From a virus, in IMG/VR virus record IMGVR_UViG_3300029153_000001, positions 1-32,481 of that record: 32,481 nt of DNA. The stretch is one strand, 5' to 3'. Positions 1 through 6,858 of the stretch are shown in pieces; within the stretch, counting starts at the first letter, position 1, and every line of letters begins with the position of its first letter. The position numbers were made by a program, and so were the translations under genes. The notes beneath the pieces were generated by a model that saw only the letters and a program-made list of their open reading frames with translations, was not told the DNA's origin and did no database searches.

Positions 1-58
1 CTGGCGGGTCACCCCCGCCGGTCGCGCCCTTCTTGAGTACACCAACGGAGAGAAATGA
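1..58 (+). CDS. 3' end of an upstream gene (partial)
   Basis: Frame 2 is open from the window edge and reads WRVTPAGRALLEYTNGEK before TGA at 56-58. That stop overlaps the ATG of the next gene in an ATGA arrangement, the same tight coupling used throughout this region. This makes it a credible C-terminus of a truncated gene. The TPAGRALLEY segment looks like the wing/helix end of some winged-helix proteins, but 18 residues cannot identify a family. A GC-rich hairpin (CTGGCGGG paired with CCCGCCGG, positions 1-21) overlaps it. Confidence 0.4.
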   Translation, partial: WRVTPAGRALLEYTNGEK

Positions 59-399
59 TGACCAAGTTCGCAGTCGCTGCGCTGGCAGCAGTCCTTACCT
101 TCGGTGGCCTGAGTGCCTCCACCCCGGTAGAAGCCCGGAGCTTCTCTGCCCCGGTCGTGCGTGTATCCCCGATGCCGCGCATCTCAACCCCGGCCCCACG
201 GATCAGCACTCCGAAGCCGGTAACCGTGCCACGCAATCGCACCCAGACCAACGTCACCCCACCGTCCACTTCCACCACTCCGAGTACCACCAGCAACCCC
301 GGCCTGTGGGCCATCCTCGGTGGTCTCCTGATGATGGAAGCCGTGGATGAGGGCACCGAGGCAGTGGTCGACAACCTGATGGAAGACGAGGAGAAGTGA
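55..399 (+). CDS. Exported Pro/Thr-rich hypothetical protein
   Basis: I do not recognise the family. The 114-residue product starts with a clear signal peptide: MTK, a hydrophobic stretch to about residue 22, then a probable cleavage after VEA (residues 25-27). A Ser/Pro/Thr/Arg-rich low-complexity linker follows (about 30-80), with a duplicated PRISTP. Then come a short hydrophobic segment (GLWAILGGLLMMEA) and a very acidic tail ending DEEK. The start could be ATG 55 or ATG 58, with GGAGAG just upstream. The protein should be secreted or periplasmic, perhaps tethered by its C-terminal hydrophobic segment. Cell-envelope modification or superinfection exclusion are guesses only. It begins a run of overlapping genes that leads into nucleotide metabolism. 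Confidence 0.75.
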   Translation: MMTKFAVAALAAVLTFGGLSASTPVEARSFSAPVVRVSPMPRISTPAPRISTPKPVTVPRNRTQTNVTPPSTSTTPSTTSNPGLWAILGGLLMMEAVDEGTEAVVDNLMEDEEK

Positions 400-400
400 C

Positions 401-628
401 ATGCAGATCGTCTACGCGAAACCGATCAGTGAACAGATCATCGACGCCCAAGCCGAGGCCGAGCGCAACGGTCGTCGCATCGAGAAGATCATCCTGACTC
501 AGGACGAGTTCGACCAACTGAAAGCCGAAGCCCGCCATGTCTGGGGCATTGGCCGCAAGACCATTCAGACCCCGAGCGTGACCATGTTCGCGGGTGTCCG
601 TCTGGAAATCGAGGAGGAGGAGTTCTGA
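401..628 (+). CDS. Small acidic hypothetical protein
   Basis: 75 residues, soluble, with a predicted amphipathic helix (residues 8-30) and an EIEEEEF tail. ATG 401 lies two bases after the previous stop, with GGAG at 391-394 as ribosome site. The stop overlaps the glutaredoxin ATG. The form (charged N-terminal half, then IPxGR-like and VTMFAGVRLEI strands) recalls small phage proteins of unknown function. No catalytic motif is visible. Coupling to the glutaredoxin gene suggests co-translation but does not define a role. Confidence 0.7.
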   Translation: MQIVYAKPISEQIIDAQAEAERNGRRIEKIILTQDEFDQLKAEARHVWGIGRKTIQTPSVTMFAGVRLEIEEEEF

Positions 629-858
629 TGTTCATCGTCTATTCCACCCCCGATTGTCCCTACTGCATCCGCGCCAAGCAGCTTCTGGAATCCCGGCACC
701 AGACCTATGAGGTCGTCAACGTGCTGGAGTCCGACGAGGCCATGGAGCTGTTCGCTGGCTGGCGTGTGAAGACCGTCCCCCAGATCGTCCACAACAACGT
801 CCACATCGGTGGCTACGAGGATCTGGTCAAGTACATGGAGGCTGAGAGTGAAGGCTGA
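628..858 (+). CDS. Glutaredoxin
   Basis: A 76-residue thioredoxin-fold protein with the glutaredoxin active site CPYC at residues 10-13, right after the first strand (MFIVYSTPD). The cis-proline TVPQ motif is near residues 50-53, and the GGYEDL glutathione-binding turn near 62-67. These are the standard glutaredoxin landmarks, and the length matches small phage glutaredoxins such as T4 NrdC. Known role: a dithiol carrier that re-reduces ribonucleotide reductase. The class I reductase encoded 2.3 kb downstream, with its C-terminal CxxC, is the obvious partner. The ATG overlaps the previous stop (TGATG), and the 3' end overlaps the thyX start. Confidence 0.93.
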   Translation: MFIVYSTPDCPYCIRAKQLLESRHQTYEVVNVLESDEAMELFAGWRVKTVPQIVHNNVHIGGYEDLVKYMEAESEG

Positions 859-1576
859 ATACGTTGACCACATGGGGTCTGATGACTCCGTAGCCAATGC
901 GGCCCGTGTGTCCTTCGACAAGCTGGCCTCCATGTTCACCCCGGAGGAGAACGCCGGTCTGATCCGGTTCCTCGCCCGAGGCTGTACCACCAAGAAGTGG
1001 CGGGAGTTGATCGACTCGATCCGCTGCTGTGATGACCCGGAGATCATCGAGGAGATTCTTCTCGAAGTGAAGCGGATGCCGGAACACTGGACTCCCTTCG
1101 CTCACACCGCCATCACCCTTCGCATGGGTGCCCCGGTGCCCATCCGTACCCAGTGCTTCAAGCACAAGCAGGGACTGGTGGAGAACGAGGAGTCACGCCG
1201 GTACATCAGCAGCAAGCCTGAGCTGTTCATCCCTGACCACTTCCGCCGCAAGGCTGCCAACGCCAAGCAGGGTTCTGGTGGTGTTCACCCGGACAGTGAC
1301 CTGTGGCTGAACGTCTACCGGATGCAGTGCGAAGGGGCCATCGCCGTGTACGAACGGATGATCGCCAACGAGGTATGCCCGGAACAGGCCCGGTTCATCC
1401 TGCCCCAAGGGGTGGAGGTCAACTGGATCTGGACAGGCAACCTGTTCGCCTTCGCCAATTTCTTCAACAAGCGCACCGACAGTCATGCCCAGCAGGAGAT
1501 CCAAGAGCTGGCTCATGAGGTTGGTCGCATCATCGAGCCGCTGTTCCCCGTGAGTTGGGCGGCTTTGACGCGCTAG
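848..1576 (+). CDS. thyX: Flavin-dependent thymidylate synthase ThyX
   Basis: The 242-residue product makes dTMP from dUMP using FAD, NADPH and methylene-tetrahydrofolate. The start is GTG 848, with GGAGG at 837-841 and an 11-base overlap with the glutaredoxin gene. Upstream in-frame codons would only translate glutaredoxin sequence in another frame. Family signs are the N-terminal AxxSFDK segment, HWTPFAH (ThyX HxPFxH-type), the signature region QCFKHKQGLVENEESRRY, and ARFILPQ near the C-terminus. The usual RHRx7S motif appears as KHKx7S, a lysine variant that I believe occurs in some phage ThyX proteins. The gene belongs to the dNTP block with glutaredoxin, RNR and MazG. Together they should let the phage make dTTP independently of host folate enzyme type. 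Confidence 0.93.
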   Translation: MKAEYVDHMGSDDSVANAARVSFDKLASMFTPEENAGLIRFLARGCTTKKWRELIDSIRCCDDPEIIEEILLEVKRMPEHWTPFAHTAITLRMGAPVPIRTQCFKHKQGLVENEESRRYISSKPELFIPDHFRRKAANAKQGSGGVHPDSDLWLNVYRMQCEGAIAVYERMIANEVCPEQARFILPQGVEVNWIWTGNLFAFANFFNKRTDSHAQQEIQELAHEVGRIIEPLFPVSWAALTR

Positions 1577-1589
1577 GAGGTATCCACCC

Positions 1590-1802
1590 GTGGATGAGAT
1601 CGAGTTCATCTATGACCCCCTGAAGATGCGGGTCGAGGATCTGGCCAAGCTCTCCAAGGCTTGCGACGAGAGCTTCTGTAGCCAGATGAAAGAGATCCTG
1701 TTGTCTGCCGCCAAGGTGATCCTGAGTGAGATCGAGGATTACCACAAGGCCAGCCAGAACCCGCCCGCCGAACTACACGCTTTCCCCGGAGGTAAACACT
1801 GA
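1590..1802 (+). CDS. Small hypothetical protein
   Basis: 70 residues beginning at GTG 1590. There is a strong AGGAGG eight bases upstream, and the out-of-frame ATG at 1594 is not usable. The protein is mostly helical and acidic, with a central segment CDESFCSQMKEILLSAAKVIL that could form an amphipathic helix. Its stop overlaps the ATG of the exonuclease (TGATG). Family not recognised. Position next to the exonuclease suggests a role in DNA metabolism by association only. Confidence 0.7.
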   Translation: MDEIEFIYDPLKMRVEDLAKLSKACDESFCSQMKEILLSAAKVILSEIEDYHKASQNPPAELHAFPGGKH

Positions 1803-2548
1803 TGCCCACCATCGCTCTGATGGACGGGGACATCTTCGCCTATGAAATCGCTGCCGGTGCAGAGGAACCCATCCATTGGGGTGATGGCCTCTGGACTCTC
1901 CATGCTTGGGAAGAACCTGCCAAGGCCAAGCTGGAGGGTCGCATCGAGGAATTAAGTGACAGTATTGGAGCTGACCGCATCATCGTGGCCATCTCCGATG
2001 ACGCCAACTGGCGCAAAGATGTCCTCCCCACCTACAAGGAAAACCGCAACGGGCAACGCAAGCCCATGCTGCTGAAGATCCTCAAGGATCACCTTGCCGA
2101 GAACTACGAGACCTTCATCCGTCCCTCCCTCGAAGCCGACGATGTGCTGGGCATCCTGTCCACATGGAAGAAGCTCAAGGGCGATAAGGTCATCGTCACC
2201 AAGGACAAGGATCTCCAGACCATCCCCGGTCTGCACTACCTGAGCCACAAAGAGGAGCGCGGCGTCTTCGAGGTAAGCGAGGACGATGCCGACCTGTGGC
2301 ACCTCATTCAGACCCTCTCAGGAGACGTTACCGATGGGTACAAAGGCTGCCCCGGTATCGGTGCCGTCCGTGCAGAGAAAGCCCTCAAAGACCTCGCCCC
2401 GGAAGAACGATGGCCCAAGGTCGTGGAGCTGTTCGAGAAGGCAGGTCTGGGGGAGGACGAGGCACTGACCCAAGCAAGAGTGGCCCGGATTTGTCGGGCA
2501 TCTGATTACGACTTCAAGAAGAAAGAGGTGAAGTTATGGACGCCGTGA
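1802..2548 (+). CDS. T7 gp6-like 5'-3' exonuclease
   Basis: 248 residues of the FEN/PIN-type 5' nuclease family. Metal-binding acids are seen in LMDGD (D8, D10), in the ISDDANWRKDVLPTYKENR segment around residues 63-81, in LEADDVLG near 112-119 and in TKDKDL. A helix-hairpin-helix (GYKGCPGIGAVRAEKAL, about 180-196) follows. All are hallmarks of T7 gene 6 exonuclease. In T7 the enzyme degrades host DNA to nucleotides for reuse and removes RNA primers. The start is ATG 1802 after GGAGG at 1789-1793. The gene hides an SP6-like phage promoter at 1950-1970, where the codons include an AT-rich TTA-AGT unlike its neighbours. The 3' end overlaps the next gene by 13 bases. Confidence 0.92.
   Translation: MPTIALMDGDIFAYEIAAGAEEPIHWGDGLWTLHAWEEPAKAKLEGRIEELSDSIGADRIIVAISDDANWRKDVLPTYKENRNGQRKPMLLKILKDHLAENYETFIRPSLEADDVLGILSTWKKLKGDKVIVTKDKDLQTIPGLHYLSHKEERGVFEVSEDDADLWHLIQTLSGDVTDGYKGCPGIGAVRAEKALKDLAPEERWPKVVELFEKAGLGEDEALTQARVARICRASDYDFKKKEVKLWTP
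1950..1970 (+). promoter_or_regulatory. SP6-like phage promoter inside exonuclease gene
   Basis: AATTAAGTGACAGT followed by ATTGGAG, with predicted +1 at G1967. The 14-base core is identical to the three non-coding copies at 5893, 10276 and 25771. It aligns with the SP6 polymerase promoter at 16 of 21 positions. It would drive the downstream half of the metabolism block (DUF3310, mazG, nrdA, nrdB) for the late polymerase. Position inside a coding region is common for class II promoters in T7-like phages. Confidence 0.8.
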
Positions 2549-2841
2549 ATCATCCGTCCCACTACCAGCGCAAGCTCGACCCGCTGCTGGCCCATGTCCG
2601 TGGCGCTCTGCTCGATGATGTGGACTACATCAACATGGAGTGCTTCGACGCCATGGTGAACATGCTGGAAAGCGTCGACGAAATCCGTGGCTACCTGCGC
2701 GGCAACAGCTTCAAGTACCGCTGGCGTTACCGTGGCAAGGCCGGAGTTCAGGATCTGAAGAAGGCCCGCTGGTACGAGAAGAAGCTGGAGAAGCTGGAAG
2801 AAGCCGTCTCCGAGTTCTTCCTGAAGGAGGCTGCTGCATGA
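2536..2841 (+). CDS. DUF3310-type protein (T7 gp1.7-related)
   Basis: 101 residues. The N-terminal DAVNHPSHY motif is diagnostic of the DUF3310 (SaV-like) family found in many phages. A helical region GYLRGNSFKYRWRYRGK, typical of the family core, follows, and then a Lys/Glu-rich helical tail. T7 gp1.7, a dTMP/dGMP kinase, carries this domain. A nucleotide-kinase role is therefore possible but not shown, because no P-loop is visible and the protein is about half the length of gp1.7 (196 aa). The start overlaps the end of the exonuclease by 13 bases, and the stop overlaps the start of the MazG-like gene (ATGA). Confidence 0.85.
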   Translation: MDAVNHPSHYQRKLDPLLAHVRGALLDDVDYINMECFDAMVNMLESVDEIRGYLRGNSFKYRWRYRGKAGVQDLKKARWYEKKLEKLEEAVSEFFLKEAAA

Positions 2842-3167
2842 ACTTCGACCAGTACCAGAAGAAAGCCAGCGAGTTCGCTGTGTATGACGAGCAGGACTAC
2901 CCGTTCTACGCCCTCGCTGAGGAGACCGGGGAGTTCCTTGGCCTCATGGCGAAGTTCAAGCGGGGTGACGATCTGGCCGCCCGCTTCGGCAGCGTAGAGG
3001 GTTTCTACGAGGCGCTGAAGAAAGAGGCTGGTGACATCCTCTGGCAGCTCTCTCAAGCCCTGTGCGAGCTGGGAATCCCCATGCAGGAGGTGGCCGAGAC
3101 CAACATCAAGAAACTGGAAGATCGAATGAACCGAGGTGTAATCAAAGGACATGGCGACGACCGTTAA
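2838..3167 (+). CDS. MazG-like nucleotide pyrophosphohydrolase
   Basis: 109 residues from ATG 2838, preceded by GGAGG at 2826-2830 and overlapping the previous stop. The pattern ALAEETGEFLGLMAKFKRG (about residues 22-40) followed by LKKEAGDILWQLSQALCELG (about 56-75) is the EExxE...ExxD helix pair of the all-alpha NTP pyrophosphohydrolase superfamily. It binds magnesium and hydrolyses NTPs or dNTPs to monophosphates. In phages such enzymes may balance dNTP pools or lower (p)ppGpp, and sequence cannot say which. Its 3' end overlaps nrdA by 17 bases, so it belongs to the RNR operon. Confidence 0.86.
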   Translation: MNFDQYQKKASEFAVYDEQDYPFYALAEETGEFLGLMAKFKRGDDLAARFGSVEGFYEALKKEAGDILWQLSQALCELGIPMQEVAETNIKKLEDRMNRGVIKGHGDDR

Positions 3168-4917
3168 CTACCACGGTCTCACCCTTCACCCCGAGCGTGA
3201 TGCTCGCCTCTCAGACCTCGCAGGTGACCTCCTGCGGGGTTTTTATTTGAGGGAAGGGGAGACCATTCAAGAGGCTTTCGCACGGCCAGCACTGGCCTTC
3301 TGCGAGGGCGACAAGGCTTTTGCACAAGCCATCTACGATGACGTATCCCGAGGCTGGGCTATGTACTCCAGCCCGATTCTTTCCAATGCCCCGGCTCCCG
3401 GTGATGCCGCCAAGGCCATGCCCATCAGTTGCTTCCTGAGTTTCGTACCGGACAGTCGTGAGGGTCTGGTCGATCACCAGTCCGAACTCGCTTGGCTCTC
3501 CATGCTGGGCGGTGGTGTCGGTGGTCACTGGTCAGCCATCCGTGCGGTCTCCGACAAGTCAGTCGGCCCGATCCCGCACATGAAGATTGCCGATAGTGCA
3601 GTCGAAGGGTTCCGCCAAGGGCGTACACGAAAAGGCAGTTATGCTGCATATCTCGACATTTCACATCCAGATGTCGTCGAGTTCATGCACATTCGTCTAC
3701 CCACTGGCGGTGATGTCAACCGCAAATGCTTCAACATCCATCATGCCATCAACATCACTGACGATTTTATGCGCCGCGTTTTTGCCGGTGATAGTTGGGA
3801 TCTTACTTGCCCTCATAGTGGAAAGGTGGTGGAAACGGTCGACGCGAGAGAACTCTGGCAGTCGATCCTCGACACCCGCTTCCGCACCGGAGAGCCGTAC
3901 CTCAACTTCATCGACACCGCGAACCGGGCGCTCCCTGAAGTCCAGCGCAACGCCGGTCTCCGCATCCACGGGTCGAACCTCTGCAACGAGATCCACCTCC
4001 CAACAGACGAACGACGAACTGCTGTTTGCTGCCTCAGTTCTGTCAACCTCGAACTGTATGACGAGTGGAAGCACGACCCTGAGTTCATCAAGCGGTGGGT
4101 GCGATTCCTCGACAACGTACTGACCTTCTTCATCGAGAACGCCCCGGAGGCCATGGCCAAGGCTGTCTACTCGGCAGCACAGGAACGCGCCATCGGTCTG
4201 GGTGCCATGGGGTTCCACTCCCTGTTGCAAGCCAAGGGTCTGCCTTGGGAGTCCGCCATCGCTGCGGGCCTGAACATGCGGATCTTCCGCTACATCAAGG
4301 AGAAGGCCGTCGAGGCTTCCCAGATCCTGAGCTGTGAGAAAGGCTCTGCGCCTGACATGGTGACCACTGGTCGTCGTAACTCACACCTGCTGGCTATCGC
4401 CCCGAACGCCAACTCAGGGTTGATCTGCGGGACTTCCCCGTCCATCGAGCCACTGCGTTCCAACGCCTTCACCCAGCGCACCCGTGCCGGTTCCCATCTG
4501 GTCAAGAACCCGCATCTCAAAGCTGTCCTCGCTACTTACGGCAAGGATGACGATGAGACATGGCAGTCGATCATCCTGAACAACGGCTCAGTCCAGCACC
4601 TCGATTTCCTGACCGAGTGGGAGAAGGATGTCTTCAAGACCGCCTTCGAGATCGACCAGAGTTGGGTGGTGGAACACGCCGCTGACCGGCAGGAGTTCAT
4701 CTGCCAAGGCCAGTCGGTGAACCTGTATTTCCCGTTCGGTGCCCAGAAGTCATACGTCAACAAAGTCCACCTGAGTGCGTGGCAGAAGGGACTCAAAGGT
4801 CTCTACTACCTCCGCACCACTGCTGGCTTCACAGGAGATAAGGTCTCCCAGAAAGTCGAGCGGATCGCACTCAAAGACGCAGCCAATGAGGAGGAATGTC
4901 TGGCATGTCAAGGCTGA
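3151..4917 (+). CDS. nrdA: Class I ribonucleotide reductase, large subunit
   Basis: 588 residues. The enzyme reduces ribonucleoside diphosphates to deoxy forms with NrdB. Catalytic residues are complete: Cys94 (PISC) and Cys293/294 (AVCCLSS) as the redox site, NLCNE at 276-280 with the thiyl Cys278 and Glu280, and the radical-transfer tyrosines YYLRT (552-553). The C-terminal shuttle pair CLAC (583, 586) should be reduced by the phage glutaredoxin. The N-terminal ATP-cone regulatory domain is absent, as in many phage enzymes, so dATP feedback inhibition is probably lost. nrdB overlaps the 3' end. Roughly 3580-3830 is noticeably AT-richer in codon choice than the rest. Confidence 0.96.
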   Translation: MATTVNYHGLTLHPERDARLSDLAGDLLRGFYLREGETIQEAFARPALAFCEGDKAFAQAIYDDVSRGWAMYSSPILSNAPAPGDAAKAMPISCFLSFVPDSREGLVDHQSELAWLSMLGGGVGGHWSAIRAVSDKSVGPIPHMKIADSAVEGFRQGRTRKGSYAAYLDISHPDVVEFMHIRLPTGGDVNRKCFNIHHAINITDDFMRRVFAGDSWDLTCPHSGKVVETVDARELWQSILDTRFRTGEPYLNFIDTANRALPEVQRNAGLRIHGSNLCNEIHLPTDERRTAVCCLSSVNLELYDEWKHDPEFIKRWVRFLDNVLTFFIENAPEAMAKAVYSAAQERAIGLGAMGFHSLLQAKGLPWESAIAAGLNMRIFRYIKEKAVEASQILSCEKGSAPDMVTTGRRNSHLLAIAPNANSGLICGTSPSIEPLRSNAFTQRTRAGSHLVKNPHLKAVLATYGKDDDETWQSIILNNGSVQHLDFLTEWEKDVFKTAFEIDQSWVVEHAADRQEFICQGQSVNLYFPFGAQKSYVNKVHLSAWQKGLKGLYYLRTTAGFTGDKVSQKVERIALKDAANEEECLACQG

Positions 4918-5882
4918 CGGAAGTCTCTACGACTTACAAACCGTTCGCCTTTCCTGAGTTCGTCAACCATGCAATCGACCATGAGAGCATGTTCTGGGGG
5001 GAGTGGGAAGCCTCCCTCCAGCGTGACGTAAACCAGTGGAAGGACGGAACGATTACCCCGGAGGAACGCAACCACATCACCCAGATCCTCCGTCTGTTCA
5101 CCCAGTCCGACCAGATCGTCGGTGGCTCCTACGTCGATGTCTTCCTGCCGTACTTCAAGAACAACGAGGTACGCATGGCGCTGCTCTCCATCGCCAACCG
5201 GGAGTCCACCCACATGCGGGCCTATGCGTTGCTGAACGACACGCTGGGTCTGGCTGAGAGCGAGTACCGGGCCTTCCTTGAATACGAGGAGATGGCCGAC
5301 AAAGCGGAGTTCATGCAGGACTTCCACAAGACTGGCGGTACTGACAACGCAGTGGTGATGGGCCTGAACCTCGCCCGTACCGTGATGAACGAGGGTATGT
5401 CCCTGTTCTCTGCGTTCGTCCAGTTGCTCAACTACCAGCGCCCGGAGGCTGGCTCCAAGATGCTGGGCATGTGCGAGATCGTGGAGTGGAGCGTTCGAGA
5501 CGAGACCAAGCATGTCGAGATCATGGCCGCTCTGTTCCGTCGCCACGTTGAGGAAAACCCACGGATCGTCACCGACCATTTCAAGAAGACTATCTACGAA
5601 ATGTATCGAACTGGTGTCGATCTTGAGGATAAGTTCATCGAACTGTCCTTCGCCATGGGTGGCCCCAAAGGCATCACCAAGGAGGAAGTCAAGCAATACA
5701 TCCGCTTCGTGGCTGACCGTCGACTGACCCAGCTCGGACTCAAGCCCAACTGGGGCATCGAGAAGAACCCCCTGCCGTGGGTCGATCACATCATCGGCGG
5801 CGACAACCAAAAGAACTTCTTTGAGGGTCGTGTGACCGATTACAACCACAAGGGCATGGAGGGTGACTGGGGGTGGGAATAA
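4905..5882 (+). CDS. nrdB: Class Ia ribonucleotide reductase, small subunit
   Basis: 325 residues from ATG 4905. I chose this start because GAGGAGGA (4888-4895) sits at normal distance from it, whereas the upstream in-frame ATG 4896 directly abuts the ribosome site. Di-iron ligands can be matched to E. coli NrdB: Asp69 (QSDQ), Glu100 and His103 (RESTH), Glu163 (NEGMS), and Glu200 and His203 (RDETKH). The radical tyrosine is Tyr107 (MRAY). The protein generates the stable tyrosyl radical used by NrdA. The C-terminal tail ends in aromatic and acidic residues (GDWGWE), as expected for the peptide that docks on NrdA. It is the last gene of the metabolism block and is followed by a phage promoter. 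Confidence 0.95.
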   Translation: MSRLTEVSTTYKPFAFPEFVNHAIDHESMFWGEWEASLQRDVNQWKDGTITPEERNHITQILRLFTQSDQIVGGSYVDVFLPYFKNNEVRMALLSIANRESTHMRAYALLNDTLGLAESEYRAFLEYEEMADKAEFMQDFHKTGGTDNAVVMGLNLARTVMNEGMSLFSAFVQLLNYQRPEAGSKMLGMCEIVEWSVRDETKHVEIMAALFRRHVEENPRIVTDHFKKTIYEMYRTGVDLEDKFIELSFAMGGPKGITKEEVKQYIRFVADRRLTQLGLKPNWGIEKNPLPWVDHIIGGDNQKNFFEGRVTDYNHKGMEGDWGWE

Positions 5883-5892
5883 GCCCCCAGCA

Positions 5893-5915
5893 ATTAAGTG
5901 ACAGTCTAGGAGGAC
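5893..5915 (+). promoter_or_regulatory. SP6-like phage promoter (phi6.5 position)
   Basis: AATTAAGTGACAGT followed by CTAGGAGGA, with predicted +1 at G5910. It lies in the gap between nrdB and the virion block and is the same position as T7 phi6.5. It should start late transcripts of the structural genes by the phage polymerase. Confidence 0.88.
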
Positions 5916-5923
5916 TGGGGAAA

Positions 5924-5970
5924 GGGTGAATCCTATAGGTTCTCTAAGAGTTACTTATAGATTCACCTTA
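5924..5970 (+). other. Long hairpin after promoter, candidate RNase III site
   Basis: About 15 nt downstream of the predicted transcript start, GGTGAAT pairs with ATTCACC. Inside it, CTATAGG pairs with CTTATAG (one G-U), and a small CTC/GAG stem is at the tip. No T-run follows, so it is not an intrinsic terminator. T7 has the RNase III site R6.5 in exactly this place, just after phi6.5. The inferred role is mRNA processing or 5' end protection. Confidence 0.65.
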
Positions 5971-6013
5971 TCCATTAACTATCCATAGATATAAATAACT
6001 CATAGGAGTTCTT

Positions 6014-6235
6014 ATGGAGAAACTACCAGTCGTTCCACAAGACCTTCTCGAAGCTCTGGACAAGCAATTCCCCGAACGCTGCCCAGACCCGAGTTGGTCT
6101 GACCGGGAAATCTGGATGCGTGTCGGGGAGCGTCGGGTTGTCCGATTCCTCAAGCGCATCTTCGAGCAACAGAATGAGAACGTGTTGAGGACTACCCATG
6201 TGCATGGCTCCGAAAATGCCCAAGATGGAGGTTAA
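6014..6235 (+). CDS. Conserved T7-like small protein (gene 6.5 position)
   Basis: 73 residues, first gene of the late block, with TAGGAG at 6002-6007 as ribosome site. The N-terminal half (LPVVPQDLLEALDKQFPERCPD) and the segment WSDREIWMRVGERRVVRFL look like a small helical protein that I associate with podoviruses just upstream of the portal gene cluster. Function is unknown. Its place matches T7 gene 6.5, but I cannot claim homology to gp6.5. The last 38 bases overlap the next gene in another frame. Confidence 0.75.
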   Translation: MEKLPVVPQDLLEALDKQFPERCPDPSWSDREIWMRVGERRVVRFLKRIFEQQNENVLRTTHVHGSENAQDGG

Positions 6236-6407
6236 AGATCCCGCGCCACCACCTCCACCTCCTGAAGAATCTGCTGCCTTCAAACAAGGTGCCCCAGAGT
6301 ACCGCTTCTCAGAACGGCCCCGAGGTTCACGCAACAGCCGGAACAAACTCCGTATCGACCGTGACACCTCCAGTCGCCGTACAGTGAGCGTCCCCCACTA
6401 CAACTGA
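6198..6407 (+). CDS. T7 gp6.7-like small virion protein
   Basis: 69 residues from ATG 6198, with GAGGA six bases upstream. The N-terminus MCMAPKMPKM resembles the start of T7 gp6.7 (MCFSPK..TPKM). A polyproline run (PAPPPPPPEE) follows, then a basic C-terminal segment SRNKLRIDRDTSS comparable to the gp6.7 GRKGLKVERD region. T7 gp6.7 is a minor virion protein ejected at the start of infection. Gene order (before the gp7- and gp7.3-like genes and the portal) agrees. The C-terminal RNxLRID motif recurs in the gp7.3-like protein at 6858. Confidence 0.7.
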   Translation: MCMAPKMPKMEVKDPAPPPPPPEESAAFKQGAPEYRFSERPRGSRNSRNKLRIDRDTSSRRTVSVPHYN

Positions 6408-6414
6408 GGTTCCC

Positions 6415-6858
6415 ATGTTCGTCCCGCGTTACTTGCGTCTGGACAACATGGAGCCAACCACCCTGAGCGCAGATGACATACGCCCCTTCGTTCACAACGC
6501 CGTTGTCCAGTACACGGAGCAGATGAAGGGTGAGTATGGCGACTACCTCCTCGGTATCGACGAAGCCGTCGAGACCTCCCTTCGAGACCACCACATCGTC
6601 CTCATCAACGGGGAATACCTGCTGGCCTACTACCTCGGCAGCGAGTGGTTCTCCACCGGGACGGTGTTGACCGAGGAATACCTGATGCGGGTGGCACCGG
6701 GAGAGACACCCCTGTCCATGGTGTTCGACACCATCCGGGTGCTGGTCAAGCTCCACGGCGCGAAGGAAGCCCAGCTCGGCCCCGGAAGCAAAGCCTTGAG
6801 GCGGCTCTATGCCAGACATGGAGCCGAGGAATCTCTGACAATCATGAGGGTTACCTAG
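6415..6858 (+). CDS. T7 gp7-position protein, possibly acetyltransferase-like
   Basis: 147 residues, starting FVPRYLRLDNMEPTTLSADDIRPF, a phage-type N-terminus. The second half (MVFDTIRVLVKLHGAKEAQLGPGSKALRRLYARHGAEES) looks like the C-terminal half of an N-acetyltransferase fold, but I see no secure acetyl-CoA motif. Lying between the gp6.7-like and gp7.3-like genes, it occupies the place of T7 gene 7, a minor virion/host-range protein. The gp13-like gene at 14811 has a similar GNAT flavour. Ribosome site GAGG is at 6407-6410. The stop overlaps the next start (TAGTG). Confidence 0.65.
   Translation: MFVPRYLRLDNMEPTTLSADDIRPFVHNAVVQYTEQMKGEYGDYLLGIDEAVETSLRDHHIVLINGEYLLAYYLGSEWFSTGTVLTEEYLMRVAPGETPLSMVFDTIRVLVKLHGAKEAQLGPGSKALRRLYARHGAEESLTIMRVT

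Noticed and set aside
4896-4904. nrdB start at ATG 4896
   Set aside because: It would sit immediately against the GAGGAGGA ribosome site. ATG 4905 has proper spacing.
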